Shown one piece after another: positions 1 through 15,000 of a stretch of DNA of 64,000 bases. The translations under genes were made by a program, and so were the position numbers. Each line of letters opens with the position of its first letter. Within the stretch, counting starts at the first letter, position 1. The stretch lies in NCBI GenBank assembly GCA_001799575.1, contig MGTT01000011.1, positions 62,001 through 126,000 of the forward strand. The letters run 5' to 3'. Origin of the DNA: Elusimicrobia bacterium GWA2_56_46 (GTDB taxonomy: Bacteria; Elusimicrobiota; Elusimicrobia; Elusimicrobiales; UBA9959). The notes below the pieces were generated by a model. It was not told the origin of the DNA. It searched no databases and saw nothing but the letters and a program-made list of their open reading frames with translations.

Positions 1-3000
1 CGCGTGCCAGGAATTTACGCCGCCGGTGAAATCGCTGCCGGCCGTCCAGTAACTGTCCACGGGGTGCTTTATCCTGAATTCCACCCCGCCGATATTATTG
101 GAATCCTGCGCCGTGCCTCCGATCTCGGAGAGAGAACTGTACACGCCGTAACCGGAAGTAGTGGGCGTGGTAAAGCCCACCGCGGGGCCGCTGACGTCCC
201 AATTGAACGCCGCGGCGGCGGCCAGGATCGTCTGGGTGTTACCCACCACGTCGTAGGCGCGCGAATAAAGCGTGTACTGGTACAGCAGGCCCGGGTCCGA
301 GGAAAGCGCGGCGGCGTCCGGAAGACCGGTGGTTTTTCTCCATTCTCCGGGACAAGCGCCGCTCATCACGCAATCCACCGGCAGCCATTCCGCCTCGGCC
401 GGCGGCTCGGCGTGCGGGTTCGCGAAAACAGAACCGCTCCACCATCTATTGTCCGAGTTGCGCTTTACGGCGGCCTGTACTCCTCCGCCGCCGGTTACGC
501 CCGAGGCGTTGGCGTTATAATCCAGCGCGGTTCCGGCCACCGCCGGGAAAGTCTTTATATAAGCCCCGTTGGCCGGCTGAAGCACGGCGGAAGTGGGGTT
601 CGTTATATCGTAGGTGAACGTCACCTGGCTGGTCTGGTTGGTCTTGCCGGACTGGGCCATGTCCCTCGCGGCCGCCTCGTAGACGTAATTATCCCTGAGC
701 GGCGGCATCGCGTACGACCATTTATAATTGGGCAGGAAGCCGTCAATGGCCAGATCGGCGGCGGTATACCAGGCCGAAGCGGGGCATTCGTCGGGCGCCG
801 TATTGCTGGGAATATTGAACGTGCTGGCGCCCACGCTCCAGCACAGTTTGCTGTCCTTCTCCCTGATCGAAACGGAAGCGGAAACGACCTGGAAATTATT
901 GGACGCCGTACCGCTGATGAGCGAAATGCTCTTGTAGTAATTGTTGTGCACGGGGGCCGTTATCCCTATGCCGGGAACGCCGGAGGTGTCGTAAGTAAAG
1001 GTTCTGTCCAGCACGGCGCTGTTGTCCGCGTTGTCCTTGATGCGCACCTTGACCCTGTAGGTCTGGCCGCTGATCCAGGTCGGCGTGGACGTGAAATTCC
1101 AGGGCACGTTGTTGGTGACTTCGGTTCCGGTCGAAGCCGCGATCCAGCACGCGTCATCCGCCCCGCCGTCGCAGTCCGCGTCGTTCACCGTGAAAACGGA
1201 GCCGTTCCACCAGTTGTCTCCCGAACCGCCGGCCGCCGGATTGCGTATGGAGACATCCACGGTCTTTATACCGGACTTGCGCGAGTTGGAGCCGTCCGTG
1301 GCCACGCCGTAGACCGCGCCGAACGGAAAGACGCCGGTGAACGAATCCTGATCCTCATACGCCAGGCTGGGTTTGGTGAGAGAACCGCCCGGGGCCGCCG
1401 AATCATAAGTGAAATAGCGGGTGGTCCAGAGGGAGAGGTTCCTGGCCGGCACGGCCTTATCGTAGGCGCGGACGTATATGTCAAAGCGTTTATTATCGCA
1501 CCAGTCGGATACGCCCTGGGCGGGGCAGGTGGCTTTCGGCACGGACCAGCTCACGGAATTTGAATTCCAGCCGGAACTGGAAAGCCAGGTTTCGGGCGCC
1601 GTCCAGCTGGAGCCGGTCCAGTAGACATTATCGTCAAAATTCTTTATGGCCACCTGCACCTCGTCCGTTTTGGCGAACTGGTGGGCGGGCACGTCCGCGG
1701 CCGTGCCGGTGATGACATTGACCGGGCTGGCCGGAGACTTGTAAAGATTGTTCGAAGCGGGGGACGTGACCACGGCCGCGGGCGCGCTCGCGTCGTACAG
1801 CCAGCTTACGGAAGGATAGCCGGTCTCCTGGGTGTTCCCGGTGACGTCGTTACCTCTCGCCTCTATCTTGTAAACGGTACCGGTGATCCAGGACGCGGGC
1901 ACGCCGGAATAGCTCCACGTGGACGAAAGGGCGCCGACCGTTCCGGCCGGGGACGCCACGGTTCTGGTATAACCGGCGGCGGAACTGCTGGACCAGATCA
2001 CCCCGTCCCAGTACCAGGTATCGCCTGCCAGGAGATAGCTCAGCGTAAGCACCGCTTCCTTGACGCCGGAGAATTCATCGGCCAGCGTGCCCGACGTTAT
2101 CAGAAGCTCGCTTCTCTGCGCGCCCTCCGACGGGAAAGCTATGGTCGCGGTGGCCGAGGTATTGTCTATAAAGAACACGCTGGAGGAAACGCCCGCCGTA
2201 AAGAGCGTCTGGGTATTGCCCTGGAAAGGCAGGGTATTATCCATCGCCCTTGAAACCACCAGGTAATTCACGCCGCTTGTAATGTCGGCCGGGGACGGGA
2301 CGGAGGCGTATGTCCAGGTTCCGGAAGAGGCGCCGGTGAAGACGGCGTTTTTCCACAGGGGATGGCAGCCGGCGGCCTGCCAGGTGGCGCCGGTCCAGCA
2401 GCGCAGGTCGTCCAGCCTCTGCATGGCCACCTGCACATAATTGGACTGTACGATACCGGCGTCCACTACGGACATACCGTCGCTCGCCGTGCCGTTGATG
2501 ACCGGGAAAGTCTTAAAGCCCGAGAGATTGGCGGGCTGGGCGAGAGACGCGGTGGGCGAAGAGCGGTCTATCATAAAGATCTGGCCCGCCTCGTCGGCCT
2601 CGTCGTTATCGCCCACGTCCACCGCCCTCACGCTCACCCTGTATCTTCTGGAAGCCTGCCACGGAACCGAAGCCGTAGAATACGACCAGGTGCCCGAGGA
2701 ATAGCCCACGAAGCCGACAGGCACATAAGTGGAATCGGCCACAAAACCGGAGCCGTCCCAGTAAGTGTCCACCGCCCCGCCTTCCTGATAATCGGTTCCG
2801 AAATCTTTTATCTGCAGCTCCACCCTGTCTATGGCGCTGAAGAGCGAAGCGTCCGCGGCCGTGCCGCTTATGGAAGCCATGTTGCGGTAATAGGCGCCGC
2901 TTGAAAAGGAATTGATATACGACGAGGGCGCTTCAGTGTCTATCTTGAACGTCCTCACTTTGGCGGCCGGCTGTTCCGAGTTCGCCCCGCCGTCGCCGGC

Positions 3001-6000
3001 GGAGACCGCGTCTTCGCCGAAGATCCTGAACACGTAGCTCTTGCCAGAAGTCCAGGAAACGGTAGAGGTTGACCACGCTACGGTCACGGCGGGCGGCGCG
3101 GGATTCATATAGACCGAATTGGTCGTGAGTTCCACGCAGTCCGCCGCCGGACCCCAGACTTTGGCGTTCCAGTCCCAGTAGCGGTCCAAGGTGTCGTTAC
3201 ACACGCCGTTGCCGTTCTCGTCCATGAACAGGCTGGCCCTCAGTCCGCCCACCCCGGCGGAAGCGTCGTAGGACGTGCCGGAAATCGCCGTAAGGGGTTT
3301 CGAGGTATCGTTGAAGCCCTCCCCGTCGAACGACGGAACAAGTATCCGCGTATAAGGCGGGGTCTTGTCGAAAGTGAAAGTCTTCGTGGTGAAGACCACG
3401 TCCAGATTGCCGGCATTGTCTTTGGCGTGGGAAACTATCCTGTAAGTATGATCCGTTTCCCAGTTGTCCGGGTAAGCCGGCAGAACATCCAGGTTCCAGG
3501 ACGCGGGCGAACCGTCCGCCGCGGCCAGCGTCCTGCTGGACATCGCCGCCGTCCAGGTGGAGCCCTGGAAATCCCAGAATTTCCCGCCGTTCGTCATATC
3601 CAGAACGCGGACATACACCGTGTTTTCCCCGCTGGCGAAAGACGCCCCGGCGTCGGGATAATCGTCGGCGGTGCCGCTCACCGAGGCCAGCGACGAATAA
3701 TAGTTGTCCGCCGGGAGCGTAACGGCGCTGGCGGGCGTCTTGGTGTCGTAGACGAAGCTCCTGGAGGACACTCCGACGAGCAGCGCGCTCTGGACGTTAT
3801 CCACGTGATCCGCGGCCCTGGCGGTGACCAGGTATTTATGGCCGCTCACCCACTTCCCGGACATATTCACGCCGTAAGACCAGGGCGCAGTGCCCGACAT
3901 CACGCCGTAGCTGGAGGAGGTCAGGGAGAAGTTCTGCGCGCCGAAACTCCAGTAGGTGGCCGGATAAGTCAGATCCTGGATCTGGATCTCCACGCGGACC
4001 ACGGAGATATCGTCGTTGGAAGTTCCGCTTATAGAGGAGAACGAATTATAAGACGTCAGGGAGGGCGACGTGATCGTGGCGGTAGGCTTCACATTGTCGT
4101 AGGTGAAAGTGGAACCGCGCACGCTGCCGAAAGCCTCCTGGTTCCCGCCGCCGTCGGCGTCGTCGAAGCCGGAAGACGTCACGTAGTAGGAAGTGCCCCC
4201 TGGCAGATTGATGCCGGAAGGGAGGCCGGAATTTATGGCCCAGGAGGAGGTGCCCGGGGTCAGCGTGACCTGGCCCAGTTCGGAGGCGAACGGCACCGGG
4301 TCGTTATCCCAGCTGGTTCCGCCGGTATTCCAGTATTTGCCGGTGTCCAGGCGTTTCAGCGAAACCCAGACTTTGGTGACGGAGCCCAGGTTAAAGTTCT
4401 GCCCGGGATCCGAATTCGTCACGTCCAGCATATTGCCGGTGATGGCGTTCAAAGAACTCACGTAGACGGCCCCGCTCGCGGGGAAAGTAAGGGCGGTTTC
4501 CGGCGGCATGGTATCGTAAACGGTCAGGCTGGTGGAGTAATTCAGCGAATACTGGCCGGACTTGTCCCATGACCGGGCGTTTATCCCGTACTTCTTGCCG
4601 CTTACCAGGTCGGTCACAAGAGCGGCGCTTGAAACATACCATTTGGTCCAGTCGGGCGCGCCGGCCGGCTCGGTGGACGCCGCCGTGAACCAGGCCGAAT
4701 CGGCCGCTATCGCGTTGAACTGCCCGCCTCCGGTGACCGGATCCCAGTATTGGCCGGAAGCGTCGTTCTTCACGCGTATCTCCACCCTGTCCAGGATGCC
4801 GGGGGTAATATCGGCCGCTGTCCCCCTTATTTCGCCAAGATCCTTAGAACGCTGCAGGCCGAAGTCGTCCAGGTTTTTGGGGATCAGCATTTTGACCGTG
4901 GGCGTGTCGGTGTCGAAAGTGAACGAATTAAGGCTTATGCCGGGAGTGAAAGCGGTCTGTTCGTTGCCGGCATCGTCCGTGGCCCTGGCCGTGACGATAT
5001 ACTTTTCCTTGTTCACGAAAGGAATAGGCGTGACGGCGGGCGCGTAGGTCCAGGCCGAAGGAATGCCGTTCACGCCGAACCAGTTGGGGCAGGGCGCGGT
5101 GAAACCGCCTTCGGGCACATAGCAGAGCCCGCCGAATTTCTGCATGGAAATATAGACCTGGTTCACGGTCACGCTGGAGGCCTGAAGAGGGAAGAAGATG
5201 CCGGGGCCGTCCGGGTCCGGGTCGGCGGCTCCGCCGGTTATCGTAAACGCCGAGCTCTTGAAACCGCCGTCGGGAGGATCTGAGATCGTGGCGGCCGGAT
5301 CGGCGTTATCGTAGAGGAAATCAAAGACCGGCTCTCCCTTGTTGGCCGGTTCCGCCGTATCGTAAAGCCTGAGCTTGATCCGGTAGGTCTTTCCGTTTTC
5401 CATCACGCCCAGGATATTAACCGGAGCTGTAAGGCTGCGTTTCCAGGTGTCCGGGGTCGTCAGGGGCTGGGCGTTGAACGCGGTGGTGGACAGATACACC
5501 GCGTCCGAGAAAGCGGAGGAGAACGCGCCGTCCTTGTACCAGGTATAGCCGCCGGCCGTATTGCTGGAAAGAGAGATCTCCACCGACTTGACCTCTTCCT
5601 GCAGGTCCACCGAGGTGCCGATTATCTCGGTGTGGTTCTTGTTGAAATAGTAAGTTCCCTTGCCCAGCGACCACGGCGGAACCAGCACTTCGGCCAGCGG
5701 CAGGCCGGCGTCGTAAGTGAACGTGCTGGACGAGTGAACCGTCTGCCAGTTGCCGGAAAGGTCGGTGGCCGAAGACCGTACCACATACTGGGTATTGCTG
5801 GGCGCCCAGTCCACCAGCGAGGAGTCATAAGTCCAGCTCCCCGTGGTACCCTGCACCTGGAACCAGTTGGGGCAGGCCGCGGTGAAAGTGTTGAGCGCGG
5901 GGTTATAGCAGTTGTTGCCGGGCACAAGCGTCTTCTGTATGCTGATGACCGTGGTTGAAACGCTCAGATCGTCGCTGGAATTTCCCCGTAATTCGCTCAT

Positions 6001-9000
6001 CAGCAGGTAGAACCGGCCTTCCTGCGGCATCGTTATCCAGCTCTGGGGGACTATGTTGTCGAACGTGAAAGTGGAGCCGCGCACGCTGCCGAAAGCCTCC
6101 TGATTTCCCCCGACGGACGCGTCGTCGAAGCCGGAGGAGGTTATGTAATAGGAAGTCCCCGACGGCAGATTGGCGCCCGAAGGCAGGCCGGAAGTTATTG
6201 TCCAGGAACTGGCGTAAACGTTGACCTCCGCGTTTTCGGACTTCATACTGATGACGGAGGACGACCAGTTGCCGGCGGGATCCCAATACCAGCCGTCGGA
6301 GAAACGCCGCAGCCGCACCCATACTTTGGTGGCGGTGCCCAGGCTGACATTGTACGTGGAATTGGTGTTCGTAAGATCCACGAAGCCGCCGGAAAGGGCG
6401 CTGAACGAGCTGATATAGACATTGCTCCCGTTGGCCGGGAAATTAAGCGCGGTCTGGGGCGGAGTATTGTCGTACACGGTCGTGGTAGAATATTCCGCGG
6501 AAGCCTGGCCCGCTTTGTTATATGCGATCACATCGAACTGGTAGGTCATTCCGCTCACCATGGCGGAGGTAAGCGTCGGGCTTGAGACATACCATTTGTT
6601 CCAATCCGGAGAGCCGGCCGGCTCGGTGGACGCCGCCGTGAACCAGGCCAGGCTGGGATCGGTTTCAGTGAAGTCCCCGCCGGGCGCCCAGTACCTGAGC
6701 GCCCACGACGGCCCGGCGAGGCGGCCAACGCGAACCCTGACCTTATCCAGTAGGCTGGGCGAGGCGGCCGCCCCTGTCCCGGCCAGGCCGCGCAGTTCGG
6801 AAAGATCTTTGGTGCGGTACGCGAATGGTATCGTGGCCGACACCGTGGGCACGCTGAGATCGTACGTAAATGAGCGGACATCCTGGCCGGATTCGTTCCC
6901 CGCCTTGTCCTTTGACTTGACGGTGACGGTATAAAGCGTGCCGTTCACCCACGACGGCGTGGACGTGTACACCCAATTGGCCGGGCTGTCGGTGATCGAG
7001 ATCCACTGGGGAACGGAACTCGTCCAGGCGGAGCCGGTCCAGTCCTGCGTGGCGGTCGAGATCCTGAGCAGGATCTCGTTCAACTGTCCCGGGGAAACGT
7101 CGCTTGCCGTGCCGGTTATGCTCAGCGTTTCTTTGTAGAAATCCGCGGACGGCTGGGTTATCGCCGCTGACGGATGGTTCGTATCGTAAACGACGGGAGC
7201 GTAGCTCTGCGAGCTGGCATTGCCCGCCAGATCGGTGGTAATGGTCTTCACCAGGTAAGTCTTGCCGTCCTCCATCTTCGCGGACGGCAGATCCCAGGTC
7301 CAGGTGTCCGGATCGGGGGCGGCATTATAGGTGGTGGTGTCGCGGTAAACGGCCGCGGCCGCCTTGAAATCCGCGCCGTCCCACCAGGTGTACGCCGCGC
7401 CGGAGGCGGAGGAGGAAACCGCCAGTTGCAGGGAGGCCACGGCTGAGAGCTGGTCGGCCGCCGTGCCGGCCAGCGCGGTGACCGCGTCGCTGATGAAAGC
7501 CGGGGTGGTAAGCGCCGCGGTGGGGAACCCGGTATCATAGGTGAAAGCCGCCGAGCTCGCCGCGGTCTGGAAGTTGGACGCCATGTCCGTCGCGCTGGAA
7601 TACACTACATACTGTTTCCCGGACTGCCACGGCTGCGGGGAGAAATTATAGCTCCAGCTTGCGACAACGCCGCGCGCCTTGAACCAGTTCGGACAGGCCG
7701 CGTCGAACGCGTTACTCGCCTGGCTGTAACAGGAACCGGAAACTTCCTGTATATTCAGCGCCATCGTGCTGAGCAGCACGCCGTCGGAGGACGCGCCAGA
7801 TAACCCCGCCAGCGAACTATAATACCTGCCGTCAAGCGGGGCACTGATAGAACTCAAAGGCGGCACATTGTCGTAAGTGAACGTGGAGACGCCGGAGGAG
7901 AAATCGGTCTCGATAAGGCCGGAAGAGTCCGAGGATCTCGCCACGATATAATAAGACGCGCCCTGCGTGAGGTTGCCGGGCAGGATGCCTTTATAAGTCC
8001 AGGACGCGGACGCGGTGCAGCTCCCAACCACCACGATACTTATGTCCGGATCGAAATACGGGTCTTCCTGGGGGCCGATATTGAAATCCACCAGGAACTG
8101 CTTCCACCAGCGTCCGTCTGAAAGCCTTCTCACGCCCACATCCATCCTGTCCACGCACGACGGCACTCCGTGCTGGCCGAAATCGGAATAAGCGGGGTCG
8201 GAAGCGGTGCCGGAGATCCCGTTGGCGGTGAAGAAAGCCGCGTTCACGTAAGCGCTGTTGGCCGGCATCGTGGAAACTGAAAGCGGTTTATCGGTGTCCC
8301 AGACGAACGTGGAATAGACCACGGAATAATTGCCGGCCGTGTCCGAAGATTTGACGTGGACGCTGTACTGCTTGCCGTTCACCAGACTGAGCGTGGCCTG
8401 GGTGGTGGACCAGATGGTGTAATTGGACTGCGTGTCTGGAACAAACCACGCCTGGGCCGCCGGCAACTGGGCTTCGGACTTGAATTGCTGCGTAGCGGTG
8501 TCCCACCAGCCCGGCGAAGCGGCGTTAAGCCGTATGCGCGTCCACAGGCCGGCCAGCGCGCCGGGCGCGCCGGTGGCGCTGCCCGTCGTATCGGCCGCCG
8601 TGCCGTGTATAGCCGGCAGAGTGGATTGCGCGACCCTGTAAGGATCGAGCACCACAACCGTCGGCGCGGCCGCGTCGCCGTACCAGCGGAAAGTGTACGC
8701 GGGCGCCCCGCCGGAAATTTTCTGGCTGTTGCCGGCGGCATCCGTGGCGTAGGCGTAAACCGTATAGGTGGAGCCGTCAACCAGTTTGGAGAGCAGCCCC
8801 GCCGCGGTTGCGCTGGACCAGGCCACCGAGGCGCCGTTCCCCGCGCCGCCGGCGGCGCGGAAATAAACTGTGGTGTCCGACAGGAAATCGGTTCCGTTGA
8901 AATAACTGGTCGCCGGAGGCGCCATGCTCTGCTTAATGGCCAGATCCACGTTCGCCAGCCCGGCCAGGTCTCCGGCCGCCGTTCCGCCGATAAGAGCGAG

Positions 9001-12000
9001 ATCCCTTATCAGCGGGGCCGTCGGCGTGCTGATAACGCAGGACGGCGGGGTGGTGTCTATCACTAAGTCCGCCACGGTGACGATATCGCCATAGTTCTGC
9101 GCCGGCGCGGCGTTGTCTTTCCCGCGCGCTTTTATGGTGTAGGACTTGTCCGATATCCAGCCTCCGGGGAGACCTTTGTTATAAGTCCAGGTTCCGGAAG
9201 AGGGCCCCAGGGGCGCGTAACCGGTGAACTGGCTCGGATTGCGCCAGGTAGAGCCCGCGGGGGTGGAGCTGAAAGAGATGTCGTTGTAGTAATAAGTGTC
9301 CCCGGCCTGCAGATAGTAGATCTGGATCTCCACGTTCGTATTCGTGGAGACTTTGGCGTTCGCCGGGTCGTAGGGATCCGTGATCTTACCGGTGAGGGAT
9401 GCAAGCGTCGCCAGCCTGGCGGAGTCTGCTATATTGAGATCCGTTATGGCGGGGCCGTAATGGTCGAAAGTCACCGTCGCGGACGAGAACGCGGTGGTGG
9501 TGAACGAGACCTGCACATTGCCCGCCCTGTCGCGCGCCGACGTCCAGAACGTGTATCTCCTGGCGTTGGAACCGGCGGTTCCGAACTCCGGAGGCAGGCC
9601 TCCGAACGTCCATGAGGAATAGAACACCACGGCCTGGGTGGAACCGGACACGCCCTGCTCGCTCCATTCCAGGCCCGTCCAGTATTTGTCGGCCGTCTGA
9701 TCGTAGATGTAGAGATCAACGGCGGCCACAGGCAGGTTGTTGTCGATAACCGTGCCCGAAGTCAGGCTCAGGGATGAATACACTCCGCCGTTGACCGGGA
9801 CCGTCAGAGCGGCCGTGGCCACGCCGGTATCGAAAGTGAAAAGCTTCGCCGCGGCTACGGGATCTTCGTTGCCGATAAAGGAGCCGCTCTCCGAGTCCAG
9901 CGCGTTGTCCAGGGCCTTGGCTTCGAGTTTGTAGTTCCAGCCGTTCTGCCACGCCACCGTCGGGTAATTCACCACATAAGTCCATGAAGAGCCCCACCAG
10001 ACGCCCTCGTTTAGGCTCCAACTGGTCGATTCCGTCCAGGTAGAAGTCGCGTTATCATAAAACAGATAGTCCGGATTACCCTGCCTCTGCAGGCGGAGCC
10101 GTATTTTTTTGATCCCGCTGGGATTGGTTCCAAGATCCACGGCCGTTCCGAAGATCGTGCCCAGATCGCCGTAAAAGTCGCTGGCGCCCGGATACTCTAT
10201 AAAGGTATCCGGCGCGGTCGTGTCTATGCGGAATTCCACCTCCGGAGGCTCCGGTTCCGAGCGGCGGGCGCCGTTCTTGCCGGTCGTGGTGACCGTGTAG
10301 GAAGATCCGTCCACCCAGCCGGCCGCGGGGGCGAAGATATAGTTCCAGTCGGAGGGGATCGGGGAACCGGCGGCGACAAGCACGTTGGTGGAATCGGAAG
10401 CGAAGTAGCCGCTCCTGTCGCCCTCCGGATCGTGCCAGTATTCGCCCGACCTCTTCTGCAAGACCATCCACACTTCTTCCGTGTAGACGTTGGCCGTGCC
10501 TCCGATCCTGCTCAGGGCGGAATAGTACTTGATATCCGGCCCGGCGGGCATAAGCAGTTTGGTCGCCGCGTTGGCGGCCACGTATTTGAAGTCCCTGCTG
10601 GAAACCGCCACCTGATAATTGTCCGCCAGATCCATGGCCGAGGATCTTACAACGTAGTAACAATCGGGATCCCATACCACCGGCGTGGCGTACTCCCAGG
10701 CTTTTGTGGCCTCGGAATATCCTGTCGCCGGGAACCATTGCGGCGCGGCACTGGCCCAGGCGAAGCCGTTCCAGTACTGCCCTTTCGTCACCAGGGAAGT
10801 ACATTCGCCCTGGTTGTTATTCTCCCTGTTCTGCACCGAGATATAGACCCGCTTTATGGCGGAAGTGGAAATATCCACGGCCGTGCCGGTCAGCACGCCG
10901 ACAAGATCGCGTTCGCTGCCGTCGGGCGGCGGGGGATTGGTGACCGCCGACGCCGGCGCGCTGGAATCCACCACCAGGTCCGCGTATTTAGCGGCCGGAT
11001 CCGTCATATTCGAAGCCCTGTCCCTGGCCCAGATATTTATCCTGTATTTCCGGCCCGTGGGATTCGTGTCCCATCTGGCCCAATAAGTGGTCGAAGGCAG
11101 CACCGTATAATTGACGCTCCAGGAACTGACGAACACGGAAGCTTCGAGCGTGGACACCGTCACCGCCCAGGTGCTGCCGGTCCAGTAATAATTGTCGGAG
11201 GGCGTATGCCCGGCGTCGGTGAGGTCCTGGATCTTGTAATAGACCTTGTCCACTCCGGACACCACATGGCCGCCGGCCGCATCCGGGTCGCTCACCGTGC
11301 CGGAGGCCAGGGAGGTGGAATAGACATAATTCACCGCGCTCGTGGAGAACGTCACCGACTCCACGGTGGGCGTGGTGAAGTCTATGATAAAGGCGGAAGT
11401 GGCGTAGGCCGTCTCGTAATTGGTATAGGCCCCGGCGGTGTTCCTCGCATAATCCAGGCCCTGGGTCTGCGCCTCGTACCTGTAGCCTTCCAGGAAGTCC
11501 GCGGGCTGGCTGATATATTTATTCCACGCGCTCAGACTGCCGGAAACGGGCTGCACGAACGTGTCCGCGCCGGCCCAGCTTCCGTCCCAGTTATACCAGC
11601 CCCTGACCTGGGCGGAGTCCAGCCTGCTTATGCGGATCTTGACTTCCTGCAGGCCCGACGGATAACTCCCCGGATCGGCCGCCGTACCGAAAATATAGGC
11701 CGGCCTGTAACTGAGATACGCGCTGACACCGTCGTTCATCACCGGCTGGGTGGTAACCGAGACCGGCGGGGCGGCGTCTATCAGGATCTGTCTGCCGTAA
11801 GAATCCATGTCGGCGTCGGTTATCACCGGGACATTGCCCACCAGATCCGCCGCTCTGACCATAAGGCGGTAATTTCTGTCGCCGGAGAAGTTGGCCGTGT
11901 TAAGCCGCGTATAAACCCAGGAAGAACCCGAAATGTAATAAGCGGCGGTGCTCCAGACTACGCAGCCCGCGTTGTTACAGCCCGGATTGACGAAGCCGCC

Positions 12001-15000
12001 CGCTCCGCCGACGGCCTCCGGGTCCCAGTAAGAACTGTCGCTCTCTTTTTCTATAGCGAGCCTTACGTTTTGCGGGTCCACTCCCGAACCGGGGCTGTCC
12101 GCGGCCGTTCCGTTTATCTGGGTCAGGCTGGAGAAAGCGGCGCCGTTGACCGGGAAGACGACGGTGGAGATCGCGTTGGTGGTGTCCACCGTGAACGTGG
12201 TCTTGTAGAGAACAAGCGTCTCGTTCCCGGCGTCGTCCGTCGCCCAGACCTGGATCTGCACTTTTTTGCCGTTCAGCGCGCTCCAGACGGGGAAATCCGA
12301 GTCCTTCTTCCATTTGGACCAGTCCGCGGTGCCGTCCTTAACGGCCGTTATCCTGGATTCGCCGCCGTACGTCCAGGTGGAACCGGACCAGTTCCAATAA
12401 GAGCATTCGGCGGGACAATTGTCGAAATTGGTGGAGGTGGACAAAGCCAGCTCCACCTTGTTGATATAAATGTCCCCCAGCGCGTCCGTGGCCGTTCCGG
12501 ACACCAGGCTGAGCGTTTTGAGGTAGTCCACCCTGGGCGCCGTGATATAGAGCGCCGGTTCGGTTATATCGAACGTGAACTTTATATCCGTCGGCATCAC
12601 GCGCCCGGCGGCCGGGTTGCCGGCTTTATCTTTCACCCGCACGCGGATGGTATAACTCTTCCCGTCCTCCATCTGCCCCGCGCCGATAGGAGGCCGAGTG
12701 AACCCCCAAGTATCCGGATCATTTCCGGGGACATAATACGCATTTGTGGACAGGTACACTTCGCTGACCGCGGTGAACGACGAGCCGTTCCACCAGGAAC
12801 CGGCGACCGGGGGATTCGCCGAAGAGATGGCCACGGCGACGCTCATAATATTGGAATCCGGGGTCTCGGGGTTGACGGCCAGATCGTCCGCCGTGCCGGA
12901 GATCACAGTAAGACTGGCGTTATTGAGATTGGCGTTATTTACCGGGAAGGTCACGGCGGCGCTCGGCAGAGTGACGTCGAACATGAAACTCTGCGGGCCA
13001 ACGACCGTGGAGGTGCTTCCCGGGTAGTCCTGCGCCCAGGCATAGATCTCGAACTTTCCGGTGCTGCTGGCCACGCTCCACTGCGCGTCGCCGCCGAGAG
13101 TGTACAGCCAGTTGGGCGGGCCGCTCAGGTTCAGCACGGGTATGGTGCTCACCGAAGCGCCCCAGGCGACCCCGAGACCGTCCCCGTCGGCGTCGCTCAG
13201 ATACTGCCCGTCGGAAGTCCTTTTCACCTTTATGAACACGGATTTGACCGAACTGGAAACGTCCACGGCCGTGCCGCCGATGCTGAGGAAGCTGTTGAAG
13301 ATCTTCAGCGTCGCGCCGGGAGCGCTTATCGCCACCGCCGGGCCGGTGTTGTCGAAAGTGAAAGTGGAACCCCTTACGCTGCCCCAGTTTTCCGCGTTTC
13401 CGCCGCCGTCCGCGCTGTCGATGCCGGAAGACGTTATGTAATAGGAAGCCCCGGCGACCAGCGCCGGCAGATCCGCGGTTATGGCCCACGAACTGGCGTA
13501 GACGCTCACCTGCGCGTTGTCCGACTGGAGGGTGTAGTCCCCTACCCAGCCTGCGGTGTTCCAATAACCGTTATCCTGGAAGCTGTAAAACTTGACGTAC
13601 ACTTTGCCCACGCTTCCCGGATTCACCCCGCCGACGTTGTCGGCCATCGTGCCCGTTATAGCGGTAAGAGTGGCCACAAAAACGCCGGAGCCCTGCGTCG
13701 GAACGGCCAGCGCCGTCTGCGGCGCGGTGTTGTCGTACACGAAGGTGGAGGTGCCGTAGACAAGCGAATAATTGCCGGCCTTGTCGCGGGCGCGCACATT
13801 CAATTCGTACTCCCGCCCGTTCCCCTCCATATCGTTCCTGAGAGTGGCCGAGTCCACGAACCACTTGGTCCAGTCGGGAGTCCCGGCGGGCTCGGTGGCC
13901 GCGGCGACGAACCAGGCGTTCTCGGCGCTGGTCAGCGGCAGGTCGAAGCCGTAATTCCCGCCCACAAGCTGGCCCGCGTCCCAGTACTGGGAGAGCGCGG
14001 TATTGCGCTTAACCCGTATTTCGACCCGGCCCACCCCGCCGTTGGCGTTATCCGCCGCGGTGCCGCGGATGTAGGAGACGTCCTTCGTTCTGGCTGTGTC
14101 AAGCGGCAGCGTCACCGCGGCCGTAGGCACGTCCAGGTCGAACGAGAACGCCGCCGAACTGACCGCCGTCTGGACGTTGGACGCCATGTCGGTGGCGCTG
14201 GAATACACCACGTACTGCACGTCGCTGGCCCAGGGCGGCGCTCCGCCAAAATCATACGTCCAGGAGGCCGGCGTCCCCTTGGCCGCGAACCAGCCGGGGC
14301 AGGCGGCCCAGCTCCCGCCGGGAACGTAACAGGTGCCGCCGGTTTTCCAAATGCTGAGCGCTATCGTGCTCACCAGCACGTTATCCGCGCTGCCTCCGGA
14401 AATGCTGTTGAGCGAGGTATAGAGCTGGCCGTTCACGGGAGCCGCTATGGAAGCGGACGGGGGCTCGTTATCATAGGCGAACGTGTAATTGTAGGTGCTC
14501 GCCTGCGGGGGGACCGCCGCGTCCATTACCCGCAGTCTCACGAGATACTGTTTGCCGTTCTCAAGGCCGGGCCGCGTCCAGTTCCAGACGTCCGGAGTGC
14601 CGGGAGGATTGTTAGTGTAGCTGTCGGTGGTCCTATACACCGATTCCGAGAAAGCGTCCGTGAAGCCGGAGCCGTTCCACCACGAATTACCCGCCCCCGC
14701 CGCGCTCGAAGACAGCGCCACCTTCAGGCTTCCTATATCGGCCGGCAGATCATCCGCCGTCCCGGAAATGGCGGTCAGGGCCGCGTTCACATAGCCCCCG
14801 GCGGAGGGCGACACCAGCGAAGCCGTCGGCTTCACCAGATCGAACACCACCGAAACGCTGTCCACCCCGACCGAGAAAGCCGTCTCCTCGTTGCCTATCG
14901 CGTCCAAAGCCTTGGCGCTTATCACGTAACGCACATTGTGCTGCCACGCCGGCATCATGGAATACAGCCAGCCGGGCTGCGTGCTTATCCACACCTCCCC